A DNA stretch of 64,000 bases from Chionis minor (lineage: Eukaryota; Chordata; Aves; Charadriiformes; Chionididae): positions 434,001-498,000 of the forward strand of contig VZSF01001891.1 in the NCBI GenBank assembly GCA_013398295.1, given 5' to 3'. Positions 50,701-64,000 of this stretch are shown piece after piece. Both the position numbers and the translations under genes were made by a program. Positions within the stretch are counted from its first letter, which is position 1. Each line of letters starts with the position of its first letter. The notes beneath the pieces were generated by a model that was not told the DNA's origin, did not search any database, and worked only from the letters and a program-made list of their open reading frames with translations.

Positions 50701-53700
50701 AATATCTACCTTCTCTCTATGTCTTTTAGGGGTGGGATTCATCTTGCCTAACTTTAGGGTTTTACAGAGCAGAAGATGTAATGACAATCTTAGCTGGACA
50801 TACACTCTCTCTTTGCTGTCAAAGGAAAGAAACAAGCACTCCTGGGGTGAGATATGCTTTGCTTAGGTGACTCAAATCCATTCTCGACATACCTATTCTC
50901 CTCCTGACAAGAAATTAATGTAGGCAATGATTTCAAGTATAGTTATAGACATCTGAGTCTGAAAGGAAAAATCCCACTTTTAGAGACTGAAGTTACTACT
51001 TATAAATTATTTAAACCCTTAAACAGACAATGCTCAGCCTGAACACCTGCCACAAGATGATTGCCCTGCACGCATCCAGCCAGCAAGATGTTCCTGGATT
51101 TGAAGAGTTAACAACTGTCTAATATTAATCAGAAACAAATTTATTCACCAGACGTAGACATTCCTCTGATCTTCCATAACTCCAGAACCCAGTATATATG
51201 GGGTTTGGATAATTTCCGGAATTCTTTCAAAAAGAGAACAAGATAATTCACAGTCTACCCATCCCATTATCATCTTGACCCAAATCAAGCCTGACATCTC
51301 CTTTTTGCCTTGGCTTTTGTTCCAGAACTTCAGATCTGTTTAGAAGCTTTTCCCTGAAATATAGCAATCATAATTTCACACTAAACCTTTCTCCGTCCTG
51401 ATTCTGAACTTTAAACCTCAAAGTGCTTTCAGTCCTTCTTGTTAAAGCCAACAGTTGATGACCCATCACTTTTAAATTCCTCTTTAAAGCTGAGCCAGAA
51501 AAATTGCCGCCTCAATTCTAGAAAAGTGAGACCCAACCAAGTGTATGAGCAGGGAACCTTGTTATTCTAACTCCTTTTATCCCAGCCAATGACAAATTAG
51601 TATTTTGCAGAGCATCTGCCTGGGTAGATCTCTGCTGTGCAAAAGCATTTCCTGAAAAGTTTACCTAAATCTAATTACTGTGGATTCCGCACTTGCTGTT
51701 AGCATTGCTTAATGAATGCTGATGTTTTATCTATGTCTATCTATATTATGGTTTCATGGTGGTGACTGGAATAAAGATTGTTAAATGGAAATCCTCTTTC
51801 CAATGATCATTTAAACAAACAGGCAGGTCAGATTTTCCTGATCTTTACAAGGCTTGCTTGCGCTTTATCTGGAATCAGTAGCAGTTTTGAGACAAGTCCC
51901 TGAGAATCAGGAAAGTTTCAAATGAAGTCAGATTAGTTATTTTTTTGTGTGTCTTCTCATAAGCACAAAACAGCTGAGCACAGATTAACCTGATGGTATA
52001 ACACAGCTGCCAGTTTAACAGACCCTAACACGGCCAGTGTCTAAACAGGAGCCAATGCTTTCTGGACGAGACATACTGGACCTGTCTGTCTTGCTCTTAG
52101 AGTCATCCTCACAGACCTGGCCTGAACCATCATCTGGGAAACAATGTCAACCGTGTCAACAACATTACCTTAAAAAGGCTGATTTCATCTGTGGTGTAAC
52201 TTGGATAAGACAACTGGGACTCATCCTGGCCTTTAAGAGAGGCTTCATGGCATTTAAGACAAAGTCTGTAGCTAAGACTAGTAAACTAGAGCATTAAAGA
52301 TCATCTTTCTATGGTTAGTTTTATTTGTTTGTATACGTGCATCTTAAAGTGGTAGAAAAAGAATACTCTGTAAATTCTTGCTATATGCATTCAGTCCACA
52401 ACCAATTTTGAAAGCCAGATAGAAAGACCTTATCTCCCCAAAACACAGAGAGTCCTGTCAATAAGAGAGGATTCGCGAAAGCCATTTGTCTTATACTGTT
52501 CAGAAACTTGGAAGGGCAAAAAGGTGCATCTAAAAGAGATTTATCAAGATGATAATGGGAGAGGAGAGAAATCTTTCTTTTTCAAAGTTCTAATGGAAAT
52601 CTAACATTATTTCCTCTACCAGTTCAGAATGTTAAGAGAATACTCAAGGGATAATGTGTGGGTTTATCCATCTATTGCAGTACATACAGGACATAGGAAA
52701 CCCAGAGGACTCTTTAGCAGTATCTCTGGCTCAGCGGCAGCAGGATATGACCAAAGGTCTAAAAAAAACCTAAACCCAGCAGTTACAAAGACCACTGAGT
52801 TTACAGGGCTTCCCTTGAGGCTGATTATCCACGACAGCTGAAGACTGTGTGAATGATGCTCCTCCTGAAGCTTTCCTGTCCATCTTTTTCTCATAAAGAT
52901 GCTGAACTGATAACTGAACACAGATTTATGTATTTTGATTCTCATTTCTGACCAGTGTGATTTTTTTTAAGTGGTTTTTTTTCTTGCTTACTTTGAAAGA
53001 GTCTAACCATAGTCAAAGAGTCTAATGCTTCCTCTGCTAACAGGTTTCCATGGGAAGTTTTAAAAGGTAGCACTGAGGGTCCTGCTCAGGCTGGCACAGA
53101 GGAACGCCACTTTTTAAAAGTGGTTTTCTTTCAGGAAAAAGAGAGTGGTTTCACTTAAACCAAACTCAAGTAATTTGTACAGACAGAGGTCACTGGCCAC
53201 TTTATACTTTCACATTTCTTCCAGTATTCAGAAAGTGAACTTGCGATCCTCTTCTCCAGTCTGCTGGAGAAGGGTGAGAATCTTTTGCCCCTACTCACTT
53301 TGAATATAGAATTAAACAAGGAATACTGCAGGGTTTTGTTCAAAGTAAGTCTTTCAAATCATTCTGTTTAGACTGCAGAAAGAAATGACAAAGGAGTAAT
53401 TTTTCCTTATAAAAATGCAGAGATTACAAGATTGTTTCAGTACATCAAAACCAAAAAGAAATTAGATTTAAAGGGAAGCATTTTTGAAGCATTGGCAAAA
53501 TCCTTGTTGCATCAAATTTGAGTCTGTAAGTGTAAAGGCAGTTTAGCTGCAAAGCCAGTTCCTCTCTCTAAGCAGAAATCTTGAGTAAACTTGCAACCTA
53601 CCTAGCAGCTTGTCTGCGTACTTCATCTTGTTATGCAGCAGGGGGAATCCAAAACATCACTACTACAACCTCGCTACTTCCTGAGGCCAAATTCAATGCA

Positions 53701-55011
53701 CTTCAGCACCTGCTGTGTTGGATATAGAACCAACATATAGTAACTATAGTTCAACTATAGTAAGTAAAATAGAGAGTCTACACCAGTAGACTAACTGCCC
53801 CCATGAAGATGCTTAGGAAGTCAAGGAAGTGGCTTGCAGGTACATCCAAAGTTCAGGTCTGCCCTTTCCTGGGGCTGTCCTTATATAGGTAGATAAACAG
53901 AGGGATGCAGTTTCCAGAAATGGCGACTTGCTGATTTTTTGCTTTAAATCGGTTTGCTAAAATGACCAGAAAGCAAATCCAACATTGGAGTATTTTTGGA
54001 GATCGAAGGGAAAGATACAGCTGCAGGCCCTTGTAAGCTTAATGGGAAAATAAGTTTCCTATGAAATGGGGACTGGATAATTATGTGTTGCTTAAGAAAA
54101 AGAAAACTGTTCCCTCCTAGAACTTATTTTGTTTTGAACTTAAGTGCTGCTGGTGATTTTGTGTCTATGCAAAGCAATTGGAACAGAGGAAAGCAGTCAG
54201 GAGAAGCTACACAAGAAATCTGCATACAGGAACAAGCAAATACTCCAAATAAATCAGGCTTTTTCATATTGAAACATGAGTATTTTGGAGAATGTGAAGT
54301 AGCTATCTATAAAAGAAAAAGCAGCATGCCTATTAAAAGAGGGATTTAGAGTGTTACATGTGAGTCAATGGATTTCTGTTCCTTAAGGGAAAAACCAAAG
54401 TGCTTTAAAGGGAAAAAAAAAAAAAATACAGCCTGTGCTTTCCCAATCATGTTTCAAAAGATAAACATGTCAATCATAGGAGGACACAATTGTTCCTATA
54501 AACCAACAGCAGTATCTACACAGGGAGATGAGGCAAAACCGCAGAAGGCTTCTTAATGGTGTTTGAAACTAAAAGGAAAAAAACCCAACCCACCTGCCAA
54601 AAAAAAAAAAAAAGTCCCTTTTAAAATATCCCTTTGAAAACATGCAGAGTTTGGAAGGAATATGAAATTCAGGTTTTTTAAACTATGATTACGGTGACAA
54701 GACAATATTTTCCTAGGACATGCTATCCCGCAGTCTGCTCTGGAGGCAGTCAGAAGTGTACGAGTCAGAGTTACAGTGAGGACAGAAACAAGCTGGCTCC
54801 AGGTACGGAAACCCTGAGGCAGCTCAGGGCAAAATGTTCGTGTAAATAGCCCAGCACCAGCCTGGATGAAAAGCAAAAGAATTTCTCGGCTGAACAAAAA
54901 AAAATCATGCAAAACACATAAAGACAAGAGAGACTTGTCACAATAACTGTGCAATTAGTGGAAGAAACTTTTACAAGGATTGCTATGTTCATTTTGGGCC
55001 ACACTTTTTGA

Positions 55012-55224
55012 ATTCACAGAGTCAAAGATGGACTGAAGTTGGAAAGGACCTCTGGAGCTCATATAGTTCAGCCTCCTACTCAGGCAGGACCACCTAGAAC
55101 CAGTTACCCTGGATCATGTCCCAACAGCTTTTCGATATCACCAAGGATGGAGACTCCACAACCTCTCTGGGCAATCCGTGCCAGTGCTCAGTCACCCTCA
55201 CAGTAAAAAAAGCATTTCCTCATG
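55012..55224 (-). mobile_element. CR1 LINE 3'-UTR fragment
   Basis: The plus strand begins AATTCACAGAGTCAAAGATG and carries TTGGAAAGGACCTCTGGAG, then the reverse of the CR1 3' region through ACAACCTCTCTGGGCAATCC to CAGTAAAAAAAGCATTTCCT. The element therefore reads on the minus strand. It is a 5'-truncated, diverged copy with no coding part. Confidence 0.88.
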
Positions 55225-58200
55225 CATTACCAGCCAGTTGTGGATGAAGATTTGGCATTGGACACATCTTTTATTCCAGAGATGTGAAATATTACCTCCA
55301 GTCAACTCAACAAGCATTCTTCTTCCAAAATTTAGTCTTCAAACCTGTAAATCTCAACAACAAGTCCCACACACATCTTTAAAGTTGGGTGGTGGGCAGG
55401 ATCTGCTGCTTTTAATTCTCTTTTACAGTTTGCTGAGCTGCTGTCCTTTAAAATGCTTCCACAGCCACTTCATTTCCCTCCCTGGTATTATTAGCAGTTG
55501 GTGGGATTTTCTTTTGTTTGTGTTTTGCCTTTTTTTTTTTTAAGGAGTTATCATCTGGGGTTTTTTTATTGTTATTTAATTGTTTCTTCTCTTTTGAGTT
55601 GTGGAAGGTAACGGCCACATCACAGTGATGCAGCTCTAATGATGGAAACCAGCCCTGGTGATGCGTCACAGCAGGCAAAATGTTGACAGTGGCTCTGTCA
55701 CTGGGGGGCTGGTGACACAGGTGATCCACGACAGATATGAAAAGGGCTGCTAGGGCTATTAATGTCACAAGGGCAGCTTGACCCCTCTCTGCTCCAGTGA
55801 AATGAGCTTTCTTACAAGACACAAATGCAGCACGCTGTGAAGTTGCATGTGAGGACTTGTGCTTTTACGGATAAGGAACATATTCCATGGCAGCCAGCTG
55901 ACCTACATTTACAGCTGAGGAGGTAAACCGGATCCACAGGGAGCTGTGTCTAACCTACCAACACAGAAAGGATGCTAGTCAAACATGCTCTGCCTTTCAA
56001 AATGATAAACTGAGCGGGAGCAGCTGCACGGGGACAGGTTTTTCTCCTGTTGCCATACGTAAGAAGCAAACGACATCAATACTTAATTACCAAGGATTAC
56101 CCATACTTGACAATACCCATTATGTAAGATGAAGTTAGATAAGTCCATAACAGTTTCCAGTGCAATACCTGCTCCTTAGTGACCAAAGAGGGTCTTGTCG
56201 TCTGTCCCCCCTGTCCCATTTAAGCAGTGCCGGCCCCGCCGCTCTCCTGGCTCCCAGCAAATGGATCAGCTGCTCCAAGACAAAATTACAGCTCAGAACT
56301 AAAAGAATTTTGCTCTATTTACAATTTTAAGGCAAGTTTATTTTCATGAATTCTAGACCTGTCTGTTTAGAGGTTTGACATTTTATTGACAGCCATACAA
56401 GCCAGGTTATGCAGATGGAACAGACGCTGCCATTTTTAGGTATAATTAGCATTTCATTTCCTTTCAAACAATTTCCCCATCATGTTGAACACCACCAGGG
56501 CAATGGTAATGTTGAAAAGAACACTCCACTGCGTTTTTATGCTATTTAAAAAAAAAAAAAAAAAGGCCATAGTAATTTCTAAACTAAGGTTTTTTGGTGT
56601 TGATGTTTTGGGGGTTTTTTTGTACAGTGATGTTTTAACATTTAATATCAGGTAGCACATCTAAAGCCTTAGGAAGGGTTGAATTCTATATCTTTTTCAG
56701 TGCTTTTTTAATTTCTCTCACAGACTTAAAAAGTTACCTTGTTAAAACTTTTCTTGCAGAAAGGAAGGGTTTAGTGAATAACATGATGGAAAGGAGACCA
56801 GGAACCTCCCTGGCTTTTGCACAAATGACTGGGGATGATTTCTCATAGTCCCTGCTTCTTGCCACATAGAAGCAGCAGCCCAAATCACAGTCCCAGGGAG
56901 CTTCTCAGGAGAAGAAAGGGGAGATGGACTTCCTGTTAGACCCATGCCAGTCTCCATTGGTATTTGGGTGGGCTGCTGAGGAAAGGGACGAGGACCAGCA
57001 GTCCATCAGGGCACAAATCCAAGCCCAAGCGTCTGAATCTCTCACACCTGAAGTGGACTATTGCAGCCAACTTTTATCCATATCTCCTTGCTTTGAGAAG
57101 GGAAGTTATGCTAAAATTGATGCAACTCCATAAGAAGTCTGGTGTTCTGTAAGAGGTTTTCTCGCTCCTTCCCCATTGACCTCCCAGTCCGGGAACAGAG
57201 ATCCTCCAGACTCTGACTGGATAGCAGGCAGAAGATGACACCTTCGTGTCACAAGGCTACATGACCATTACAGTGTCTTCCTGATTACTCATGGGCTCTC
57301 TGAAGACACTAAATCAAGCAGCCTGATTCCTGCTGAATCCTATCCCCAGATTCATGATTCACAGGACTTCTCACTATGGCAAGAGACACCAACATCTGAC
57401 ATAGTAATTTACAAAGCTTCTCCGTGACAGAATTTAACTACAGTTTGCCACCGACATCAGGCTCTGCTTTAATAGACACGATGTGTCACTTATGCTATTC
57501 TTGCCTCCCACCCATTTTCTGCAAAACATGAGGAATATTCATTTCCTTGTTCACTTCAGTGACAGCAGGAGAATGCCCCAAACACAGTGTCTGGTGCGTG
57601 TCAGTCTCGTCTTGGAGATAAATATACCAAGAAAAGCAGCCTGTAGATTTAGAGTCTGTAATAGTGACATTTAGCGTTTGCCAGAGGTATATTGCTATGC
57701 AGTGGAACTGCAGGATCCTCACACTGTCACAATAACCAAAATAAGTTACAACGCAAAAAACAGTGGTATTTCCCATGTTAAAACAAAGCGCCTAGAAAGT
57801 CACTGTGTAACCTTGGCTATCCTTTGCAGAGTACCTTATATAGCAACTACAGGAAAAAAAAGAACAAATGTTTATGGCCTCTAATCGTTTGTTTTTGGTT
57901 TGTTTTTTTTTTTTCCCCTTTGAAATGCATTAACCACTTTGCAATTTACATCTTTCTGGTCATGCTTTCATTAGAACAGAGCTGAGTGGCAGCTGTCCCC
58001 TTGCAAATAGAAATATGCACCTCTGATACGACAGGACACTTTTTTACACCCTGTATGTAGTGGGTGAGATTCTGCAAGACATGCCTTATAATTACTGTCA
58101 CTTCGTAGGAAGTTTAAAAGGTTTGTTTGCAGAGCAACCACTTTTTACTTTTAAAATATTATTTACTGATCATTCGCTATTATTTACGTGTCTTAGCCTG

Positions 58201-61200
58201 GCTACTAGTGAAGAGAAGTTTTAAAGAGATAATTTAATAATACTTAAGGAGCAAGAGTTCATACACCCCAAGTGTATTATTTTAAGTTGAAAAGTGAACT
58301 GTGAAAGTTTCTAGCAGCAGGGGTTAGATTTTCATGGTAATTGGATGTACACAATAAGATTTTATTTGTATAAGAAATTATCTGTGGGATTGTGGTTTCT
58401 GTGCTAGACGCATGTCTGAAACCCATATAGTTATCCTTAAATAAACAAATAAAAGCTCAAAAGGAAAAAAAAAGGTTTCATGCTTACCTCGAGATAAATA
58501 ACTAATTCAACTAATTTCAAATGGAGCCTGAAAGAGGTAGCAATAAAGCGAGAAGTATTAGGCCACCATTCATATTTATTGAAAGTGTTAAAAAGATTAA
58601 TTTTCTGTATAATCAAATACACACATAAGCATCCATTTCTACTATTGTAGTACGATAAAAGTAAATTAAGCAGTGTCAGAACTGATGGCTTTTCCTTGTG
58701 AGACAGATAACAGCCACAAACGAGGCTACGGAAATTAATCAAACTAACTGGGAGTGCAATTCACATTATTTACAAAGAGAGGGAAAATCCAACAGCCACG
58801 TGGGCACAGGCTATGCAACAGTAATAGAAAAAACACTAAACTTTGTTTCACTCGTCTTATGCTAAAAAAAGCTTTAATTTTCTTCTTTAGTTTTTTCTGA
58901 ATCTTAAAAGATTAGTATCTTAAATGATAACGTAAGCCAGTGGCAGCCAAAGGAAAGAGAAAAAAATAAATCTCTCGTGATGGGAAAATTTCAAACATTG
59001 ACAAATCTCTGTCAGCTCCATATACAAAAGCAGTTTTAATCCAGGCTGTTTCTTTGTGTTGCACTGCCAGATGAGTCACTGATAGATGGAGGAGTTTGTA
59101 GTGCAGCAGACATGGAAACTGTTCCTTATTATAAACCAATATAGGAAATTACATACAGAAACACTGTATATAAAGACAGACACACAAAAGAGTTTAATGA
59201 AGCTGTTCCTGCAATCTCACTTCAGCCTCCCCAGGCATGGACGTTCCGTCTCTCCTCACAGCATCACAGACACCCTGACACAACCAACAACACAAACATG
59301 CTTTTGGGGCTCCACTCCCAACCACTGAAGCCCAAGAGAAGACTTTTTTTTTTTCCTTTTTTAAACTTTCTGCCTTAATTAGCAGTCAACATGTATAAGA
59401 AAGGAGACAGGCACCTTGAGTTCAAAGGTCCCTGTCCAATCCCAGATGGGATTATAGGGTTTGCACAGAATATGGCACTGCTTTAAGGCATTTACTAAAC
59501 ACGTTGCTTGACTTTGCAACCCAGTGCTCTCAAACTGAAAGTTAACCATTCTAGAAACAGTTTTTCCAAAGAGAAAAAGACTTAAACTTGTTAGCATGTG
59601 TGGCCCAGTCAGGTATTCATTGACTCCATAAAAAGAACTGATGCCCAAGTTTTACTCAGGTCAGCAAGAGACTCCACTTAATAACATCAGACTTCACTTT
59701 GGACTTCATTTCAAGGTCCATCACTGCAAGAAGGTTGAAGAAGCAGGTGGCACCAAGGATTTGTGTCTCCCATAAGCACCACCTGCTGTCCAGGGGGGCA
59801 TCAGCATACAGGCAGCCAGCAGCTCCTACAGCTCTTGACCAGAGGAGTCCAGAGCCCTGTTCCTCTTTGGCATGAGGGCAGTGACAGTGCCCCACAGAGC
59901 TGGAACACCTGCCCAAGTCCTTGTAATGCGGGAGGAAGGACACCTGTTTGGGAACAGGAGCCTGAAGACTTCGGCCAAAGCAATGTACTTAGTTAAGCCT
60001 GTGGAAAATTAGGACTTGTGACTCCAGACCCTGGTAATCCAGGGGATCCTGTTCCAAGTATCTGTCCTCAATATTGGCTCAGTAAAATGTCCTGCAAAGT
60101 GCTCAGGAGGAGTAGTTGTCAGTGGAAGAGCCAAGGCCTGACAGAAACCATGGTAGAGCGATGAAAGATGAGAGCTGGTGCTGGCTACCTCTGCCAGCCC
60201 ACTGCTGAGACTCCAGACAGAAAGAGAGAAACAGGATCACTGCAACATCCAGATAATTTAAGATCTTAAATCAGTATTATTGCTCATTTTTGGAAGGACT
60301 TGGCCTCTGAGCAAAATTAGTTGACCTAACGTAAAGCGCAGGGCTATGTCTTGTTTTCTGTTGTCCTGCTGTAGTGCTGAGAGTCAGGGGCAGCAGAGCC
60401 ACAAGGGATCTCTCAAGGCATCTCAAATCACCTTAGAGATCTGCTGCAAGGATACTGCTTGTATTTTGATTAAAGTTCAGCTGATTAACCTTATTAGGTA
60501 ACCTTTAAGTTTTAGAAATACTTCTGCATTTGCTTAGCCCTTCCAAGACCTCTAATGCAGAAGAAATGCCAACAAGACTGTTCTAGTTGTCATACAAAAG
60601 CAACAGAAAGAGCTGAAGCTGAAATTAGGAGTCAAGTAAAAACATAAATATATTTATGCAATGCCAAAATACATGTTTCTTCTTAAATTGTTAATTCTCT
60701 CCCTTGCCATATTGGAAGCTAACCCTGAATCCAATAAAGCAAAAAGTCTCACACTAAATTACTTGCAGGTGAAAGAATCAGATCCAAACAGAAGATCCAA
60801 TTTCCCCCCCAACACAAGTTAATAAATGAAGCAGCTACATGAAATAAGGAGAAAATATTTCTAATGTATGCAAAGCTACGAAACCTACGTCCATCAAGCT
60901 ATTCTGGGGGAAATGGACTGTAGTAATTGAGTCTCTTTAAATACAGCCAAGAAGAAAATTAAAACTGGCTTAAAATAGAAATCAAAACCCTCACTATAAA
61001 AATATAGTGCTGAATGACTGTGTCCAGATCCAAAAAAAAAGCCCAAGTCCCTGTGAGATAAATGTAAGACTGACTCATCCAAACTATTTCATAACAGTGT
61101 GTTAGAAGAACAGCTCTTTATGAGAAATGTGAGAAAGCCACAGCACTATGTAGTCCCTACCCTTAAATGCACTTCTGAATATTGAAGATGTCACACGCAT

Positions 61201-61557
61201 CTCTGTCTCTTTAAGAAATTATTATTGTATTAGTACAACATATTTCTTGGACTATTTTTGACACTTGACTAATAGGACAGAGACAGTCTGCAAGTCACAA
61301 TCCGACTCTGGCGAAGGGAGAAATAAAAGTCAAACTTTACAAATAACCTCCGCACCAGCAGCTTTCCATAGTTAATGCCACAAGGGGGGATGGGGGGAAG
61401 CTGTGAAAAAGTTACTGTCCATTTCTCATCACTTCTCTCACACTATTGAGATTCTTGCTGCAAAGCTTGGTGTGATTTTTGGCGGGGGGATGAACACACA
61501 CACACACATTGTTTTACATCAAGAGAGAGACATCACTGGAATGACTTAGGAAGTCAT
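55225..61557. other. Intergenic stretch, no gene seen
   Basis: About 6.3 kb with homopolymer runs near 55.53, 56.55, 57.91 and 59.35 kb and locally higher GC near 59.75-60.0 kb. Open frames there have no recognisable domain. Confidence 0.55.
61494..61508 (+). repeat. CA dinucleotide microsatellite
   Basis: About seven CA units lie 50 bp before the CR1 fragment. Confidence 0.85.
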
Positions 61558-61806
61558 AGGAAGTTCCGATAGGAAGTTCCATCTCAACATGAGGAGGAAC
61601 TTCTGTCCTTTGAGGGTGGCAGAGCACTGGCACAGGCTGCCCAGAGAGGTGGTGGAGTCTCCCACTCTGGAGACATTCCCAACCCACCTGGATGCCATCC
61701 TGTGCCACCTGCTGTAGGTGGACCTGCTCTGTCAGGGGGGTTGGACCAGATGATCTCCAGAGGTCCCTGCCAACCCTTGGCATTCTGTGATTCTATGATT
61801 CTATGA
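61558..61806 (+). mobile_element. CR1 LINE 3'-end fragment
   Basis: This runs from AGGAAGTTCCATCTCAACAT through the conserved CTGCCCAGAGAGGTGGTGGA, then TTGGACCAGATGATCTCCAG, to the octamer tail TGATTCTATGATTCTATG. It is plus-oriented and 5'-truncated, with no coding part. The first bases carry a short tandem copy of GATAGGAAGTTCC-like sequence. Confidence 0.92.
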
Positions 61807-64000
61807 CTTGCAGGCCATAGTGTTATATGTCCTAAATTGACTGGTTCTGCAAAACCTCATGCATAAGTAAAAAGAGAGAGAAGACCATGGAATTAAAGAA
61901 GAGAACAGGAGAATGGGGGAGTGAAAGAACAAGAAAATCGAAGTACCCATATGTTTGCCTTTTATGTACACAAACTAAAGTCAGCTTCTGTAAATTAATA
62001 ATAAAAGAACTTTAAAAATAACTTTTGGCTCTGTTCCTAAAAGAGTGACTAGAAATGTATTTTCCTGATCATCAAGCAAGGCAGCACAATATGCATTTGA
62101 GCTAGCACACTGGTAGGCAGAAAGTTGAACCACTACTCAAGAATGGGAAAATTAAGCTAATTAAATACTATTTGTCTTTCCTAACATAGCATAGGAAAAC
62201 TCTGCAGAAGTACCCCCGTCCAGGCTATAGTTAGTAGCAATTGGCAAATCTGTGCCTTTCAGAGGGGTTTACAGACCTCTGACTCTACCTTCTGAGAAAC
62301 CTTCTGTGGCTTCTTCTGGGAAAGCAAACATAGCTCTACCCTGGTCCATTTTCTCACCTCTGACACCAACAAGTCCAGACACTATCTCATATATATCTCT
62401 CTCCACTCTAAGAGTGACATTTTTCACATGCATCTAAAACATCATTGTGTCCTTTATGGATTCTTCTGATGATGTATTTTATCCACTGTTTCAAGCCCAC
62501 TATAAAGCCAGAAGTTTTCATAATCTTCATAAATCTTCCATTTTTCTATCACTGTGGACAAGTCATCCAGTTCTACTTCTCAGGTAATATCAATTCTCCT
62601 TCTGGGTCACAGAGATTTTTATGCATCTCACCTCCAAAAATAAAATTTTCCTAGCTTCTCTGAGGCTAAAAATAGGCTAAAATTTCTTTTTCAAGTTTTA
62701 ATCTCTTTATTACAAAAATACTTTTCTTTGTCCATTTGGAACTCTGCTGCACCGGTTGTCTCCCTTGCTTGGTCTGGTGGCTGTGACATCTATACTTTCA
62801 CATGCCGTACTGCTTTCCTCACTTCAGCCTCTGCTAACACAAGCTGATTGCCCACCCTTCCATGGTTCTTCACAAGTCAACTCACCAACCCAACAGTGAA
62901 CAGTTATCACAGCTCTAAACCATCCACAAACTCATCATCTGTCTGTCAAATTTTGAAAGACACATCACCATCTTGCTTACTATCCTTCTCCCTTATCTAA
63001 CTCCCCAAAAATTTGCTAGACCAGCTAATTGTTTTTTCTCAAACTACCCATTTTTTTCCTCTCATAAGGCTTTTAAGAAGTTTTGATAGGAGTCAGGCTA
63101 TTGGAGTGTGAAGATCAGCCCCTATCATGCTGACAAACATCTTCTTATTACCTTGTTTACTCTCATCTGCCTGTCAGCATCCATCATATCCAGCATTCAT
63201 GTGCTTAGACTATAACATTTTTCGGCAGGTGTTGTCTTTTTCTGTTTAAGAGATGAGTGCAGCTGTGAATTTTAGGAGTTCTTCCCCTTCCCAAAAGGGA
63301 CAGGCAAGTCCATAGTAGGCCAAGTAAATTGACTTTACTTGCTCTTATTTTAAAAAGGGATCAAAAAAACTTTAATGCAGCATTTTCTTGATTACGGACT
63401 ACAGAAACAGGATAAGAAAAATGCAAGAAAAACACAAAATTATTTATGTTAAATATGGCTGGATTTTATCATTGGGAAAATAGGAGAGATGGAGGGTGGA
63501 AGAACGTGGTCTAGTTTAGAGCCGAAGGGCAAGAATTGCTCTCATACAAGGAGCTCTCATCCCAAACCTGTGGGATGTTTTTTCAGCCCAGAGCTACACA
63601 CGACTGGCAAACTCAGGTTATGCATCAGCCACAAAGCTATGCTTTCATGCACATACAGTTTCCCTTGATCCAATTGCACACAATTAACATTTCAAATTAG
63701 ACAAAGCATTATCATTTTGAAAAGAAGGCTAGATAAAATGGATTAAATATGTATTTTAATTGTAAGTTTTGTTCAAGTTATGTTTTTATTCATGACTTGT
63801 ATTTTTTAATTACATCTGATTGCTGTATCAATAAGATGTCATACATCAATTCTTAGAGTTTACCAGCTGGAAATCTGAGGGTGTATCTTTAAAGGCAAAG
63901 AACTGAAATCTGTATATGCTATACGATATTATGTTTAAGATTCACAGTGAAGAAAAAGAGTGAAACAAGATCCCTGCTGAAAAGAGGCAGGCAAATACAT
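61807..64000. other. Intergenic stretch to the window edge, no gene seen
   Basis: AT-rich DNA with pyrimidine-rich segments around 62.3-63.1 kb; I see no coding exon, RNA gene or recognisable repeat. Confidence 0.55.

Larger units (their letters stand above)
41851..55011. other. Intergenic stretch, no gene seen
   Basis: About 13 kb of AT-rich DNA. I found no reading frame with a recognisable domain, no RNA gene and no further CR1 copy. It contains the palindrome at 43.25 kb, a G-rich run near 44.68 kb and the TA repeat at 47.75 kb. Confidence 0.6.

Noticed and set aside
59740..60000. GC-richer segment with overlapping frames on both strands
   Set aside because: The frames conflict and lack any known motif; it may be a decayed repeat but I could not match it to a family.
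1..64000. CRISPR arrays, prokaryotic operons, phage or integron modules
   Set aside because: No regularly spaced repeats or bacterial-type gene blocks; the sequence is clearly vertebrate nuclear DNA.

Overview
The window reads as a bird nuclear genome. Three or four CR1 LINE fragments carry the typical avian 3' tail ending in ATTCTATG-like octamers, the DNA is AT-leaning with one sharp CpG island, and the only recognisable protein-coding exons are vertebrate ones. I cannot fix the species.

The one gene I can support is the 5' part of TRPC7, a receptor/diacylglycerol-activated cation channel of the TRPC3/6/7 group, on the minus strand. Exon 1 (mainly 5' leader) lies in a CpG island near 38.0-38.7 kb, exon 2 is 30620..29843 and exon 3 is 7571..7389. 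Intron 1 is about 7.5 kb, intron 2 about 22.3 kb, and intron 3 runs off the left edge. Together the exons encode residues 1-321 of about 860: the N-terminal ankyrin repeats and the following linker helices. The transmembrane, pore and C-terminal exons lie beyond position 1.

The most distinctive reading is at the start codon. Exon 1 appears to end in AT, directly before a GTAAGC donor, and exon 2 opens with G, so the initiator ATG would be completed only by splicing. In unspliced RNA the same ATG is followed at once by TAA. Up to three short AUG uORFs precede it, and its sequence context is weak. This suggests translational control or use of Met10, but RNA data are needed.

From about 38.7 kb to 64 kb I see no gene. 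This stretch holds CR1 fragments at 41.4, 55.0 and 61.6 kb, simple repeats, a G-rich tract with an unresolved base (N) at 40010, and unremarkable AT-rich DNA. In human the gene upstream of TRPC7 is SPOCK1, so this is probably the gap on that side (inference). No rRNA, tRNA, CRISPR array or bacterial-style system was seen, and I found no convincing undescribed multi-gene system.
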